A stretch of DNA of 64,000 bases from Bradyrhizobium sp. AUGA SZCCT0158. GTDB lineage: Bacteria > Pseudomonadota > Alphaproteobacteria > Rhizobiales > Xanthobacteraceae. The notes beneath the pieces are model-generated. The model was not told the origin of the DNA. It worked only from the letters and a program-made list of their open reading frames with translations, and did no database searches. A program made the translations under genes and the position numbers. The stretch covers positions 1 through 64,000 of the forward strand of contig NZ_JAFCME010000009.1 of the NCBI RefSeq assembly GCF_018130065.1, written 5' to 3'. Position 1 is the stretch's first letter. Every line of letters begins with the position of its first letter. Positions 15,819 through 24,227 of the stretch are shown here, in pieces.

Positions 15819-16040
15819 CTAACCGCCGACCAGCCTTGGATAAAACAGGGTTTCTTCGGCTTTCGGATCGAACCTGCGGGTTATCGTCGGATCGCCAGAG
15901 GAAGTTCTGATTGCCGCTGTGAAGCCGGCGCCTGTGAGCTGTTCGAAGCGCCTTTCCGCTTCAAGCAACGCCTTCGCGTCGTTCGCATCAAATTCATGGC
16001 GGGTATCGCCGGTGTGGTCCATAACGATTTGGGTTGCCAT
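15819..16040 (-). CDS. Small protein ending in Gly-Gly, possibly ubiquitin-like
   Basis: A 73-residue protein from ATG 16040; AAGGAG lies 8 nt upstream. The order strand (TQIVMDHTG), strand (DTRHEFD), helix (NDAKALLEAERRFEQLTG), strands (FTAAIRT, TITRRFD) and a C-terminal tail ending PRLVGG recalls the beta-grasp ubiquitin fold, including the exposed terminal Gly-Gly. This is a pattern-level resemblance; no E1, E2 or JAB gene is next to it. It is co-transcribed with 15393-15812. Alternative: an unrelated small alpha/beta protein. Confidence 0.6.
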   Translation of the reverse strand: MATQIVMDHTGDTRHEFDANDAKALLEAERRFEQLTGAGFTAAIRTSSGDPTITRRFDPKAEETLFYPRLVGG

Positions 16041-16412
16041 TGCAAACACTCCTTGGGGTTCGCACCATCAGCAAATCTGCAATGGCAGAAGTTCCGAAAA
16101 GTTCCAAAGGCTCGCCAAAATACAATTGTCGCCCGCCGGCCGGTTCAGAAATGGGCGATTCATTTTCGAAATGCGGGCAGGGAGCAATTTTCCGCTGCGC
16201 TGGTCGAAATTGTTCACATTCCGAACGGGGAGCGGGCCCTCAGGGTAATTCGCGTCGCTTTTGGTGCAAGTAGAGGCTGGGTGGGCGGCTACCCAACTGC
16301 TAATGAAATGGGCCTGCCTCCGTCATAGCCATCACCGGCTGGCACACCCGACAGGGTGTCGCTTGACCTCACTACGCACGCTTGGACCTCACTACGCATA
16401 TGGATGCGAATA
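16041..16412. other. Intergenic region before the LysE gene
   Basis: No gene supported. It holds the promoter of the minus-strand pair at 15393-16040 and, at 16366-16378 and 16386-16398, a direct repeat ACCTCACTACGCA with 20-nt period just upstream of the LysE-type start. Confidence 0.5.
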
Positions 16413-17045
16413 ATGACCTTGACGACCTATTTGCTGTACCTGGCCGCCGTGGCCGTGTTGGTGCTGTCACCCGGCCCAACCATGCTCACCTGCATGACGA
16501 CGGCCCTGAACGAAGGCAAGTCAGGCGCGCTGGCGGCCGCGGCTGGCAGCATCAGCGCCGTCCTCGGCGTCATGGCGCTTTCGGCGCTGGGCCTCGGTGC
16601 ATTGCTCGCGGCATCGGAGCTTGCCTTCACCGTGGTCAAGGTGATCGGGGCGATCTATCTCATTTGGCTCGGCATCAAGACGTTCGGCAACACCGCGGAA
16701 GCCGTCGATATCAAGAGCGCTCCGGCGGACAGCGGCCGGCGCTTGCGCACGCACTATGTCAGGGGCCTCCTGGTCGGGTCGAGCAATCCCAAGGCCATCC
16801 TGTTCTTCACCGCGTTCTTCCCGCAGTTCCTCAACCCGGCCGAGCCGTTCGCCGCGCAATATTCCATCCTCACCCTTACCTTCATCGCATGCGAATTCAG
16901 CGTGCTGGCGATGTGCGCCTTCGGCGTTTCCGCGATCGCGCCCGTCCTGCGCTCCAGCTGGCACATGCGCTGGATCAACAAGGTAACAGGTGGGCTGTTC
17001 GCGACGATGGGTGGCCTGTTGTTATTCAGCCGGCGTCACGCCTGA
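16413..17045 (+). CDS. LysE/RhtB-family amino-acid exporter
   Basis: A 210-residue inner-membrane protein with six predicted helices. N-terminus TLTTYLLYLAAVAVLVLSPGPTMLTCMTTALNEGKSGALA carries the SPGP...G...G pattern typical of RhtB exporters; KVIGAIYLIWLGIK and RGLLVGSSNPKAILFFTAFFPQF are other family hallmarks. Start chosen at 16413 so the first helix begins directly; the frame is open to 16356. Its last 10 nt overlap the convergent patatin gene. A fragment resembling its 3' end occurs near 23455-23502. Confidence 0.87.
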   Translation: MTLTTYLLYLAAVAVLVLSPGPTMLTCMTTALNEGKSGALAAAAGSISAVLGVMALSALGLGALLAASELAFTVVKVIGAIYLIWLGIKTFGNTAEAVDIKSAPADSGRRLRTHYVRGLLVGSSNPKAILFFTAFFPQFLNPAEPFAAQYSILTLTFIACEFSVLAMCAFGVSAIAPVLRSSWHMRWINKVTGGLFATMGGLLLFSRRHA

Positions 17046-18223
17046 CAACGAAAATTCGGTGTCAGGCCGTCACTCGGCCGCCTCCGCCAACAGGTCTGCT
17101 CGTGCAGGACAACGCCCGACAGCGGATCGAATTCGCCGATCCACGGCTTGTGTTCGAGCACCGCCCTTGTGTGGCGATAGCCGGCGTCCCAGCGTTGCAG
17201 GATGCCGGATGGGCTGAAGTCGATGTCCTTGGTGTGGTCTTCGCGGGCGAGCTGCGGAGCGAGCAGCCGCACCACATGCATCCGGGTCGGGCAACCATAG
17301 CTCGCCAGTTCCTTCACCGCTTCGCTGTTGCGCTCGGACTCCGGCAGGCGCGCGGCGAGCTGATTGATGACGTGGCGCAGCCGATGCGCCTGCTGCTGGC
17401 GCGCGACGTGGCTGGCGATGCGGCTGGAATACTGCACGTCCTTGTGCCGATTCAACACCTCCGCCATCGTGGTCGGCTCGCTGCCTGTCGGATTCCAGAG
17501 GTGTACGGCGAAGATCAGGGAATTCCGGCGCGGGTTGTCGTCGAACACGGCCTCCGTCGGCGTGTTCGATAGAATGCCGCCGTCCCAATATAACTCACCG
17601 TCGATGCGAACGGCCGGGAACGCCGGAGGCAACGCGCCGGACGCCATGATGTGCTTGACGCCGAGCTTGCCATCGCGGCTGTCGAAATAACGCATCTGGC
17701 TGGTGCGGACATGCGCCGCGCCGACCGTCAGCCGCGGCCTGCACTGATTGACGAGGTCGAAATCGACCAGTTCGGTCAGCGTGCGCTCCAGCGGCGCGGT
17801 CGAGTAATAGCCGGCCTGATCGGCTCCGAGCGGATAGAGGTCGCCGGCATGCGCCAGCGGGTTCGGCCTGAAGAAGCCGGGAATGCCATGGGTCACGGTC
17901 GACCAATAGGACAGCTTTTCGTTGAAGCCCGGAAAGATGTCGCGAAGAGGCCAGAGCGTGTTCTGCTCCATCTCCTTCCAGAATTCGCGCAGCCGCGGCA
18001 ACCGCTTCTGCGGTGAATTGCCCGCGATCAGGCCGGCATTGATGGCGCCGATCGAGGTCCCGATGATCCAGTCCGGCTCGATGCCGGCTTCGTGCAGCGC
18101 CTGATAGACGCCGGCCTGATAGGAGCCTAGCGCGCCGCCGCCCTGCAACACCAGCACGACCTGGCCCGGCTCGGATTTCGCGAGCGACTTCAGCGTTGAG
18201 AAACCGTCCCGGACGTCGTTCAT
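17036..18223 (-). CDS. Patatin-like phospholipase (with DUF3734-type C-terminus)
   Basis: A 395-residue lipid acyl hydrolase. The oxyanion loop GGGALGSYQAG is at 28-38, the nucleophile elbow GTSIG at 55-59 (Ser57) and the catalytic Asp in DGG at 214-216, so the dyad is intact. The C-terminal 120 residues (SSRIASHVARQQQAHRLRHVINQLAARLP...) match the extra domain of rhizobial patatins that sit next to 3-hydroxybutyrate dehydrogenase. Here that gene ends 33 nt upstream on the same strand. A role in polyhydroxybutyrate or membrane-lipid turnover is inferred from this pairing. Confidence 0.88.
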   Translation of the reverse strand: MNDVRDGFSTLKSLAKSEPGQVVLVLQGGGALGSYQAGVYQALHEAGIEPDWIIGTSIGAINAGLIAGNSPQKRLPRLREFWKEMEQNTLWPLRDIFPGFNEKLSYWSTVTHGIPGFFRPNPLAHAGDLYPLGADQAGYYSTAPLERTLTELVDFDLVNQCRPRLTVGAAHVRTSQMRYFDSRDGKLGVKHIMASGALPPAFPAVRIDGELYWDGGILSNTPTEAVFDDNPRRNSLIFAVHLWNPTGSEPTTMAEVLNRHKDVQYSSRIASHVARQQQAHRLRHVINQLAARLPESERNSEAVKELASYGCPTRMHVVRLLAPQLAREDHTKDIDFSPSGILQRWDAGYRHTRAVLEHKPWIGEFDPLSGVVLHEQTCWRRRPSDGLTPNFRCQA

Positions 18224-18256
18224 GTCACGCTCCTTTGCTTGGTTATGTTCGGCACG

Positions 18257-19081
18257 TCAGTGCGCGGTCCAGCCGCCATCAACCGGCAGCGCGATGCCGG
18301 TGATCGATGCCGCGGCGTCGCTGGCGAGGAAGACGGCCAACGCACCCAACTCCTCGACTGTCGCGAAGCGCTTGTTTGGTTGCTGTGCCAGCAGCACGTC
18401 ATGGATTACCTGATCGCGGGAGATGCCGTGCGCCCTGGCCTGGCCGTCGATCTGCGCTTCAACCAGCGGCGTATAGACGTAACCCGGACAGATCGCGTTG
18501 CATGTGATGCCTTCTTCGGAGGTCTCCAGCGCGGCGACCTTGGTCAGCCCGACGATGCCATGCTTGGCGGCGACATAGGCCGCCTTGAAGGGTGATCCGA
18601 CCAGTCCATGGGCGGAGGCGATGTTGATGATGCGACCGAACCTGTTCTGGCGCATCGCCGGCAGGGCGAGCCGAATGGCGTGAAACGCGGATGACAGATT
18701 GATCGACAGGATCGTGTCCCATTTCTCGACCGGAAACCGGTCGATTGGCGCGACATGTTGGATACCGGCATTGTTGACGAGCACATCGAGCCGGCCGTGC
18801 CCGGCGATGACAGCCGCGATCATCTCGGCGATCGCCTCCGGCCTCGTCATGTCGGCGGCGGAATAGCTGACCTGGACGCCAAAATCCGCCTCGATCTGGT
18901 CTTTGGTCCTGGCGAGCTCCGAGGCGACCCCCAGACCGTTCAGCATCACCTCAGATCCGGCCTCGGCGAGTGCCCGCGCTATCCCGAGGCCAATACCGCT
19001 GGTTGACCCCGTGACCAGCGAGACCTTCCCGGCGAGCGGCCGCGTGGCCTTGGTATCCCGCGCCTTTACCTGAATGTTCAT
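18257..19081 (-). CDS. bdhA: 3-hydroxybutyrate dehydrogenase (SDR family)
   Basis: A 274-residue short-chain dehydrogenase. NAD site TGSTSGIGLGIA at 24-35, NNAG at 103-106, catalytic Ser156, Tyr169 and Lys173 in the order S-x12-Y-x3-K. The segments IASAHGLVGSPFKAAYVAAKHG and CPGYVYTPLVEAQI are characteristic of bacterial 3-hydroxybutyrate dehydrogenases. About 15 residues precede the usual start; an AGGAAAG site is upstream of the chosen ATG. Interconverts 3-hydroxybutyrate and acetoacetate in polyhydroxybutyrate breakdown, in the cytoplasm. First gene of the two-gene unit with patatin, divergent from a LysR regulator. Confidence 0.88.
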   Translation of the reverse strand: MNIQVKARDTKATRPLAGKVSLVTGSTSGIGLGIARALAEAGSEVMLNGLGVASELARTKDQIEADFGVQVSYSAADMTRPEAIAEMIAAVIAGHGRLDVLVNNAGIQHVAPIDRFPVEKWDTILSINLSSAFHAIRLALPAMRQNRFGRIINIASAHGLVGSPFKAAYVAAKHGIVGLTKVAALETSEEGITCNAICPGYVYTPLVEAQIDGQARAHGISRDQVIHDVLLAQQPNKRFATVEELGALAVFLASDAAASITGIALPVDGGWTAH

Positions 19082-19166
19082 GACGGTCCCTTTCCTGCGG
19101 CCTGATGGGCTGAAACCTGCAGGATGGGCGCCGTGTTTTGAAATGCCCTTTGGCTTCCTACACCAT

Positions 19167-19205
19167 AGGCTCCCGCTATCGCGGTTTGAGTGTCATTAGG
19201 AGCCT
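19167..19205. promoter_or_regulatory. Candidate regulator site between bdhA and LysR
   Basis: AGGCTCC at 19167-19173 and GGAGCCT at 19199-19205 are inverted repeats with starts 32 bp apart, inside the 168-bp divergent region. Spacing of about three helical turns suits a LysR tetramer, but the evidence is only the dyad. Confidence 0.3.
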
Positions 19206-19249
19206 TGATCGGCTAGTCTGCGTGCCAGATAGATCGCGGCAGCACGATC

Positions 19250-20146
19250 ATGGAAATGCATCAGGTACGATACTTCCTCGCCGTCACGCGGACGCTGAAT
19301 TTCACACGCGCCGCTGACGAGTGCAACGTCACACAGCCATCGCTGACGCGGGCGATCAAGCAGCTCGAGGCCGAATTGGGCGGCGACCTGTTCCGCCGGG
19401 AACGGCCGGCCGCGCAATTGACCGAGCTCGGCCTGCGGATGCACCCGCTGCTACAGCAATGCTATGACGCCGCCAGCGGCGCGCGCATGCTGGCGTCGTC
19501 GTTCAAGAGCGGTGAAATCGGGGCGCTTCGGATTGCGCTCAGCCACTCGGTCGATTTGTCGATTCTGGTGCCGTTTCTCGACCAGATCAGGCGGCAGTTC
19601 AGCCAACTCGAATTTCGTTTCTTGCGCGGCAACAGCGAGGAAGTAGGCGAGTATCTGAAGAAGGGCGACGCCGAACTCGGCATCGCTGCCGAACTCGGCG
19701 GCGACTGGGACCGGCTGGATACCTGGCCGCTGTTCACCGAGGATTTCGATCTTGTCGTCAGCCGGCGGCATCCGCTGGCGGAGCGCGACACAATCAGTTT
19801 CAACGACCTGCGGGCAGAGCAATGGTTGTCGCGAAATTACTGCGAACATTCCGCTTCGCTAAGCCGGTCGCTTCGCGAGCATGGGGTTGCGGTTGATCGC
19901 AACCACGAGATTTCGTCGGAGCGCGACCTGATTGAACTCCTGGAAGCCGATATCGGCGTCGCCGTGGTTCCTCACACCGCTTCGCTTCCAACCACCTTGA
20001 AACGCGCTCCGGTCGAGGGACTGGAATCGCGCCGCACGGTTCATCTCTATGGTGTCGCCGGGCGTGAGCGCACGGCGGTCGCGTCCGCCGTCATGAGGAT
20101 GCTGCGCGGTTCGGACTGGCAGCAATTCCTGAGCAGGATCGCCTAA
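19250..20146 (+). CDS. LysR-family transcriptional regulator
   Basis: A 298-residue regulator: winged helix-turn-helix at about 1-60 (LNFTRAADECNVTQPSLTRAIKQLE) and an effector-binding domain from about residue 90 (IGALRIALSHSVDLSILVPFLDQI). It is divergent from bdhA-patatin, so it probably controls that pair, and it is convergent with the peroxiredoxin gene 13 nt away. A cysteine near residue 200 (SRNYCEHSASL) could be redox-sensitive but lacks the OxyR context. No ribosome-binding site is obvious at the ATG; alternatives nearby would remove conserved residues. Confidence 0.88.
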   Translation: MEMHQVRYFLAVTRTLNFTRAADECNVTQPSLTRAIKQLEAELGGDLFRRERPAAQLTELGLRMHPLLQQCYDAASGARMLASSFKSGEIGALRIALSHSVDLSILVPFLDQIRRQFSQLEFRFLRGNSEEVGEYLKKGDAELGIAAELGGDWDRLDTWPLFTEDFDLVVSRRHPLAERDTISFNDLRAEQWLSRNYCEHSASLSRSLREHGVAVDRNHEISSERDLIELLEADIGVAVVPHTASLPTTLKRAPVEGLESRRTVHLYGVAGRERTAVASAVMRMLRGSDWQQFLSRIA

Positions 20147-20159
20147 GCTTAGCGATGTC

Positions 20160-20876
20160 TTAGCGATCCTCGCTGGCGGTTCGAACCGCAACCAGCAGTT
20201 CGTCGATCTCCATTCGCTTGCGGAAATCGGGATCGACGAAGCGGGCCTTCACCAGCCCGTCGCGGCCGACCACGAAGGTCGCGGGAATCGGCAGCATGCA
20301 GCCGTCATTGCCGTGAAAATCCGACAGGTCCAGATAGGAGAGCAGTTGCTGGATCTCCGTTCCAAGCCAGATCGCAAGATTGAGCGACAATGCATAGCCG
20401 TTGTCGAGGTCGGTCAGCACCGGGAAGGGGGCGCCGGCCTCGGATTTGAAGCGCTCGGCGTACTTCTGCGTTTCCGGCATAATCGCGACAATCTGTCCGC
20501 CCAGCGCGCTGATCTCGTCCTGAGCCTGCATGATCGCCATCACGTTCAGCCGGCAGTAGGGACACCAATGGCCGCGATAGAACATGACGATGACCGGCCC
20601 GTTGCCGATCAGCGATGTCAGGCTGACAAGCCGGCCGGTCTCGTCCGGCAGCATGAACGGCGGCATCACCTCGCCCGGCTGCGGCGCGTTCTCGCCGCCG
20701 CCGTTCTCGTGGATTCGCGCGACCAGACGATCGACCGCCTCGCTGTAGGCAGGAAAGAAATCGCGACCGGCGGCGGCATAGGCTTGCAATCGGTTACCGA
20801 GCGAACCCTCCATGTCGCGGCAGCGCTGAAAGGCCTGCCGGAGGCGTTCGGCGTTGGCAGGCGAAAGCTGGGTCAT
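20160..20876 (-). CDS. Peroxiredoxin-like AhpC/TSA-family protein
   Basis: A 238-residue thioredoxin-fold protein. Start at 20876 (GGAG upstream); the frame extends further but the extension is unlike the family. About 90 N-terminal helical residues precede the redoxin domain (GEVMPPFMLPDETGRLVSLTSL). The active site is FYRGHWCPYCRLN, a CxxC arrangement found in peroxiredoxin-like proteins instead of the single peroxidatic Cys of classical AhpC. Probably reduces peroxides or disulfides in the cytoplasm. Convergent with the LysR gene; 297 bp separate it from the divergent cupin gene. Confidence 0.85.
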   Translation of the reverse strand: MTQLSPANAERLRQAFQRCRDMEGSLGNRLQAYAAAGRDFFPAYSEAVDRLVARIHENGGGENAPQPGEVMPPFMLPDETGRLVSLTSLIGNGPVIVMFYRGHWCPYCRLNVMAIMQAQDEISALGGQIVAIMPETQKYAERFKSEAGAPFPVLTDLDNGYALSLNLAIWLGTEIQQLLSYLDLSDFHGNDGCMLPIPATFVVGRDGLVKARFVDPDFRKRMEIDELLVAVRTASEDR

Positions 20877-21173
20877 GTCGTACTCCGGCCGGTCGGTTTG
20901 ACTTGATACTATTTTCCAGCGCGGGCTGCCCGCAAGGGGTGGCGCTGACCCATCAGAGGGTGGATTGCCCCGCGTATGAAATGCCGTCGCCCAATGGGTT
21001 TGATAGCCGCGGCGTATCGAGCCGGGCACGCATAGCGCCGCGCTATCGAGTCGAGAGCCAACCGGCATTTCATTCCTCAAGTGGTTTCAACGAATGTCGT
21101 GACGTAGCCGGCCAGATCATCCGGGCCCCAGGCAACGTAAAGGCAACGTAAAGGCAAACGAGGAGACAACGAC

Positions 21174-21665
21174 ATGTCCACATCCAACGTCACATCCCGC
21201 ACGCGCTGGCACGGCCTCGCGCTTGCCGGCATTTTCGCGGGCTCGCTCGCGACCGCACCGGCGGCTTTCGCCGGCGAATGTCCTGCCGGCAAGATGCAGG
21301 CCAATGTCCGCGACAAGGTCGACCACAAGGCGGTCGGCGTCACCGACGTCACGCTCGGCGCGATCAACCTCGAGAAACAGCCGGCCAACATCAGGGATCG
21401 CGAACTGCGCTTCCGCAAGCTGACGATCGAGCCCGGCGGCATCGTGCCGTGGCACAGCCATGACGACCGTCCGGCGCTGATCTTCGTGCAGCAGGGCGAA
21501 ATCGTCGAATACGCCAGCAACTGCGCCGAACCGATCGTGCACAAGGCCGGCGAGATCAGACCCGAAGTCGCCGGCGTGTCGCACTGGTGGAAGAATCTCG
21601 GCAAAGAGACGGTCATTCTCTATGTCGGCGACGTTCGCAAGGATCCGCATGACCACCACATGTAA
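21174..21665 (+). CDS. Exported cupin protein
   Basis: A 163-residue protein with a signal peptide (about 1-33, ending AAFAGE) and a single cupin: RKLTIEPGGIVPWHSHDDRPALIFVQQGEI holds the first metal motif with HSHDD, and KAGEIRPEVAGVSHWWKNLGKETVILYV the second. Two cysteines in the mature part may pair. The C-terminus DPHDHHM is histidine-rich, consistent with metal binding. Ribosome-binding site GAGGAG. Substrate unknown. The 297-bp region upstream (20877-21173) is a divergent promoter region with no gene I can support. Confidence 0.82.
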   Translation: MSTSNVTSRTRWHGLALAGIFAGSLATAPAAFAGECPAGKMQANVRDKVDHKAVGVTDVTLGAINLEKQPANIRDRELRFRKLTIEPGGIVPWHSHDDRPALIFVQQGEIVEYASNCAEPIVHKAGEIRPEVAGVSHWWKNLGKETVILYVGDVRKDPHDHHM

Positions 21666-21778
21666 CCGGATGTAACGCGCGCTTCCGGCGCCCGTTGCCG
21701 ATGTGACGTCCTAGGATCCCCCGTGTTGCCCCGCACGCCCAGGCGTCACATCCCTTCCATCACCCAGCGAGACGCGCC

Positions 21779-23029
21779 ATGGCCGATACCTCCGTGCCAA
21801 TGAAAATGCACGCCATAAACATGCGCGACCCCTCGCCGGGCGTGGTGCTGCGCTCGCTCGTCATCGGCCTCACGGCCTTTCTCACCGTGGTCGACCTGTT
21901 CGCGACACAGGCCATCCTGCCCTCCCTGACGAAGCATTATGATGTAACCCCGGCCGCGATGGGTGTTGCGGTCAATGCCAGCACCCTGGGCATGGCAGTC
22001 GCAAGTATCGTGGTCGGCTCCCTTAGCCGGTATATCGACCGTCGGTTCGGCATCCTCGTGAGCCTCGTTCTGCTCGCGGTTCCCACGACGCTGCTGGCGG
22101 GCGCACCCGATCTTACCGCGTTCACCATCCTGCGTGTGTTGCAGGGACTTTGCATGGCGTCGGCCTTTGCCTTGACGCTGGCCTATCTCGGCGAGCAATG
22201 CAGCTCGATGGACGCCGGCGGCGCGTTCGCGGCCTATATCGCCGGCAATGTCGCCAGCAATCTGATCGGCCGGTTGTTGTCGGCCGCGCTGGTCGATACG
22301 TTCGGGCTGGCGTCGAATTTCTATTTCTTCGCACTGCTCAATCTGGCCGGTGCGGCGCTGGTGTATTTCACGGTGTCGCGCGCCAGGCCGATGCATGCGA
22401 TGCCGGCGGCGCTGTCTCCGTTCGAGGCAAGCATCGCCCATTGGCGCAACCCGTCGCTGCGCGCCGCCTACGCGATCGGATTCTGCATCCTGTTCGCTTT
22501 CATCGGCACCTTCACTTTCGTCAACTTCGTTCTGGTCCGCGAGCCGCTGTCGCTCGGACGAATGGACCTCGGGCTCGTCTATCTCGTCTTTGCACCCTCC
22601 GTGATCACGACGCCGTTTGCCGGAAGAGCCGTCGCACGGTTTGGCTCCCGGCAGGTGATCTCTGGTGCGCTCGCGCTCGCCGCAGTCGGCCTGCCCATGA
22701 TGTTGTCATCGCATCTTCCGTACGTACTCGCCGGCATGGTGCTGGTCGGCGTCGGCACTTTCTTTGCGCAGGCCGCGGCGACGGGTTTCGTCGGTCAGGC
22801 CGCGCAGGACAACCGCGGCGTCGCCAGTGGGACCTATCTCGCCTGTTACTTCTTCGGCGGCATGGCGGGTAGCGCCGTGCTCGGCCAGCTGTTCGACCGT
22901 TTTGGCTGGAGCGCCTGCGTCGTGGGCGTCGGAGCGTCGCTCGCGATCGCGGCGATGATGACCACACAACTCAAACTTCCATCTAACAGAGGAGAGACGC
23001 CAATGATGCCGGCAATGATGGCTGATTGA
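21779..23029 (+). CDS. Major facilitator superfamily transporter
   Basis: A 416-residue membrane protein with about 12 helices. Helix 1 is SLVIGLTAFLTVVDLFATQAILPSL; the loop 2-3 motif appears as GSLSRYIDRRFGILVS (a variant of GxLaDrxGrr); helix 4 is preceded by RVLQGLCMASAFAL. The DHA1-like architecture resembles YnfM/arabinose-type drug efflux proteins. Inner membrane, proton-coupled export of an unknown compound. No dedicated regulator adjacent. A weak Shine-Dalgarno (GAGACG) precedes the ATG. Confidence 0.87.
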   Translation: MADTSVPMKMHAINMRDPSPGVVLRSLVIGLTAFLTVVDLFATQAILPSLTKHYDVTPAAMGVAVNASTLGMAVASIVVGSLSRYIDRRFGILVSLVLLAVPTTLLAGAPDLTAFTILRVLQGLCMASAFALTLAYLGEQCSSMDAGGAFAAYIAGNVASNLIGRLLSAALVDTFGLASNFYFFALLNLAGAALVYFTVSRARPMHAMPAALSPFEASIAHWRNPSLRAAYAIGFCILFAFIGTFTFVNFVLVREPLSLGRMDLGLVYLVFAPSVITTPFAGRAVARFGSRQVISGALALAAVGLPMMLSSHLPYVLAGMVLVGVGTFFAQAAATGFVGQAAQDNRGVASGTYLACYFFGGMAGSAVLGQLFDRFGWSACVVGVGASLAIAAMMTTQLKLPSNRGETPMMPAMMAD

Positions 23030-23066
23030 TCACAGCGATTTGTTCACCACCGTTCGATCGTCATTC

Positions 23067-23094
23067 GTAACGAAGGCCGATCGATCAACGTAAT
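23067..23094 (+). promoter_or_regulatory. ECF-type promoter candidate before the MXKDX gene
   Basis: GTAACG (23067-23072), a 16-nt spacer and CGTAAT (23089-23094) resemble the motif found before both bufferin genes (TGTAACC-N15/16-CGTA). It lies 46 nt upstream of the ATG at 23141. If real, the methionine-rich exported protein belongs to the same regulon as the bufferins. Confidence 0.35.
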
Positions 23095-23140
23095 CGAAAC
23101 AGCGGCTCACCGCTAACACGCACAACAAAGGGTACTGAAC

Positions 23141-23374
23141 ATGACAACCAAGAATCTGCGCACCTTGCTCTCGATTTCCGCTCTCGCTCTCTCGGTCGGG
23201 CTTGCCTCCGCGCCCGCGGCCTACGCGCAGGACAAGATGGGCAAGGACGGGATGGCGAAAGATGCGATGTCCAAGGACGGCATGAAAAAGGACGATGCGA
23301 TGTCCAAGGACGCGATGAAGAAGCACGACGGCATGTCGAAGGATGCGATGTCGAAAGACGGAATGAAGAAGTAA
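23141..23374 (+). CDS. Pentapeptide MXKDX repeat protein
   Basis: A 77-residue exported protein: signal peptide about 1-29 (ending AAYAQ), then eight or nine MxKDx units (MGKDG, MAKDA, MSKDG, MKKDD, MSKDA and so on) with one histidine interruption (MKKHDG). This is the pentapeptide MXKDX family known from proteobacteria. The mature protein is almost only Met, Lys, Asp, Gly, Ala and Ser and probably disordered; regularly spaced Met and Asp could bind metal ions, an inference. A strong hairpin terminator follows. Confidence 0.88.
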   Translation: MTTKNLRTLLSISALALSVGLASAPAAYAQDKMGKDGMAKDAMSKDGMKKDDAMSKDAMKKHDGMSKDAMSKDGMKK

Positions 23375-23394
23375 GGTCCGGTCGCCAGAAAGCT

Positions 23395-23430
23395 GCAGGC
23401 TCGGTTCGGTGAAGCGAGCCTGCTATTCTT
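23395..23430 (+). terminator. Intrinsic terminator after the MXKDX gene
   Basis: GCAGGCTCG (23395-23403) pairs perfectly with CGAGCCTGC (23415-23423) and is followed by TATTCTT. It begins 20 nt after the stop codon of the MXKDX gene. Confidence 0.75.
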
Positions 23431-23449
23431 CCCTTGTCATGGCATGGGC

Positions 23450-23502
23450 GAGGCGCCGATGGGCGGCCTGTTGTTGTTCACCGGCGTCACGCCTGACACG
23501 GA
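23450..23502 (+). pseudogene. Remnant of a LysE-type gene 3' end
   Basis: About 47 bases here match the last part of the LysE-type gene and its stop region (near 16999-17046) at all but about four positions: GATGGGCGGCCTGTTGTT and CCGGCGTCACGCCTGACA are shared, with one base deleted between them. There is no open frame upstream. It looks like the decayed end of a second copy. The rest of 23431-23586 shows nothing else. Confidence 0.5.
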
Positions 23503-23586
23503 CCGGGAGAATGACCCGCCTGGGGCGCGCCGGTTCGGCGTCGATTACCTTTGTCCGCGTCAGGACGCCTGGCGAATAGCGGACTT

Positions 23587-24186
23587 TCAGGCGATCTTGA
23601 TGAGATCTTGATTTGGCAATGGACCGCCTGGAAATTGCGCAAGCTTGCCGCCGACCGCTAGCGATCCAAGATCGATTCCGACGAAGCCGATCCTCTCGAT
23701 GAGCGCTGCCACCTCCGCCTTCGCGGCGCCGTCGTTGCCGGAATAAAACAGCACGCGCCGTCCTCCGCCCGATCGCGGGTCCGCGGCGAGCACTTCTGCA
23801 CGGAGATGATTGAACGCCTTGACGACGCGTGCTCCGGGTACGAGGTCGGCGACCAACTCGCTCGATACCCGGCCGTGGAGGTCAACCGGCTTGAACAAGG
23901 GTGCCTCGATCGGATTGTTGGCGTCGATGAGAATGCGCCCGGACCATTCCGGCAGACCCGCCAGCGCCGCCGACAACTTCGTCCAGTTGACAGCAACGAA
24001 GACGATGTCGGCGCGTGCGGCTTCCTCGCGTGATCCGGCCTTGATCGATGGTCCAACTTCCCGGACGAGTTCACTCAGCGACTCCGGGCCGCGGCTGTTG
24101 GAGATTGTCGCCTCGGTGCCTGTCCGAGCCAGCACCCGCGCAAAGGCTGCGCCGATGGCGCCTGAACCGATGATGCCAATTGACAT
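23587..24186 (-). CDS. NADPH-dependent F420 reductase-like oxidoreductase
   Basis: A 199-residue Rossmann protein: IGIIGSGAIGAAFARVLARTG at the N-terminus binds NADP; SNSRGPESL follows the second strand, as in F420H2:NADP oxidoreductase-like and NADP-dependent dinucleotide-binding proteins. VVKAFNHLRAEVLA is a family hallmark. The real substrate in proteobacteria that lack F420 is unclear. The ATG lies 41 nt after the proper stop of the frameshifted SnoaL-like gene, so the two are probably one transcript, divergent from a LysR gene. Confidence 0.83.
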   Translation of the reverse strand: MSIGIIGSGAIGAAFARVLARTGTEATISNSRGPESLSELVREVGPSIKAGSREEAARADIVFVAVNWTKLSAALAGLPEWSGRILIDANNPIEAPLFKPVDLHGRVSSELVADLVPGARVVKAFNHLRAEVLAADPRSGGGRRVLFYSGNDGAAKAEVAALIERIGFVGIDLGSLAVGGKLAQFPGGPLPNQDLIKIA

Positions 24187-24227
24187 GGAATGTTCCTGTC
24201 AGGGTCGTATGTGATGGACGAACAGGA

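Noticed and set aside
23225..23371. Tandem repeats in the MXKDX gene considered as a repeat array
   Set aside because: They encode the known MXKDX pentapeptide protein in one frame with a signal peptide.
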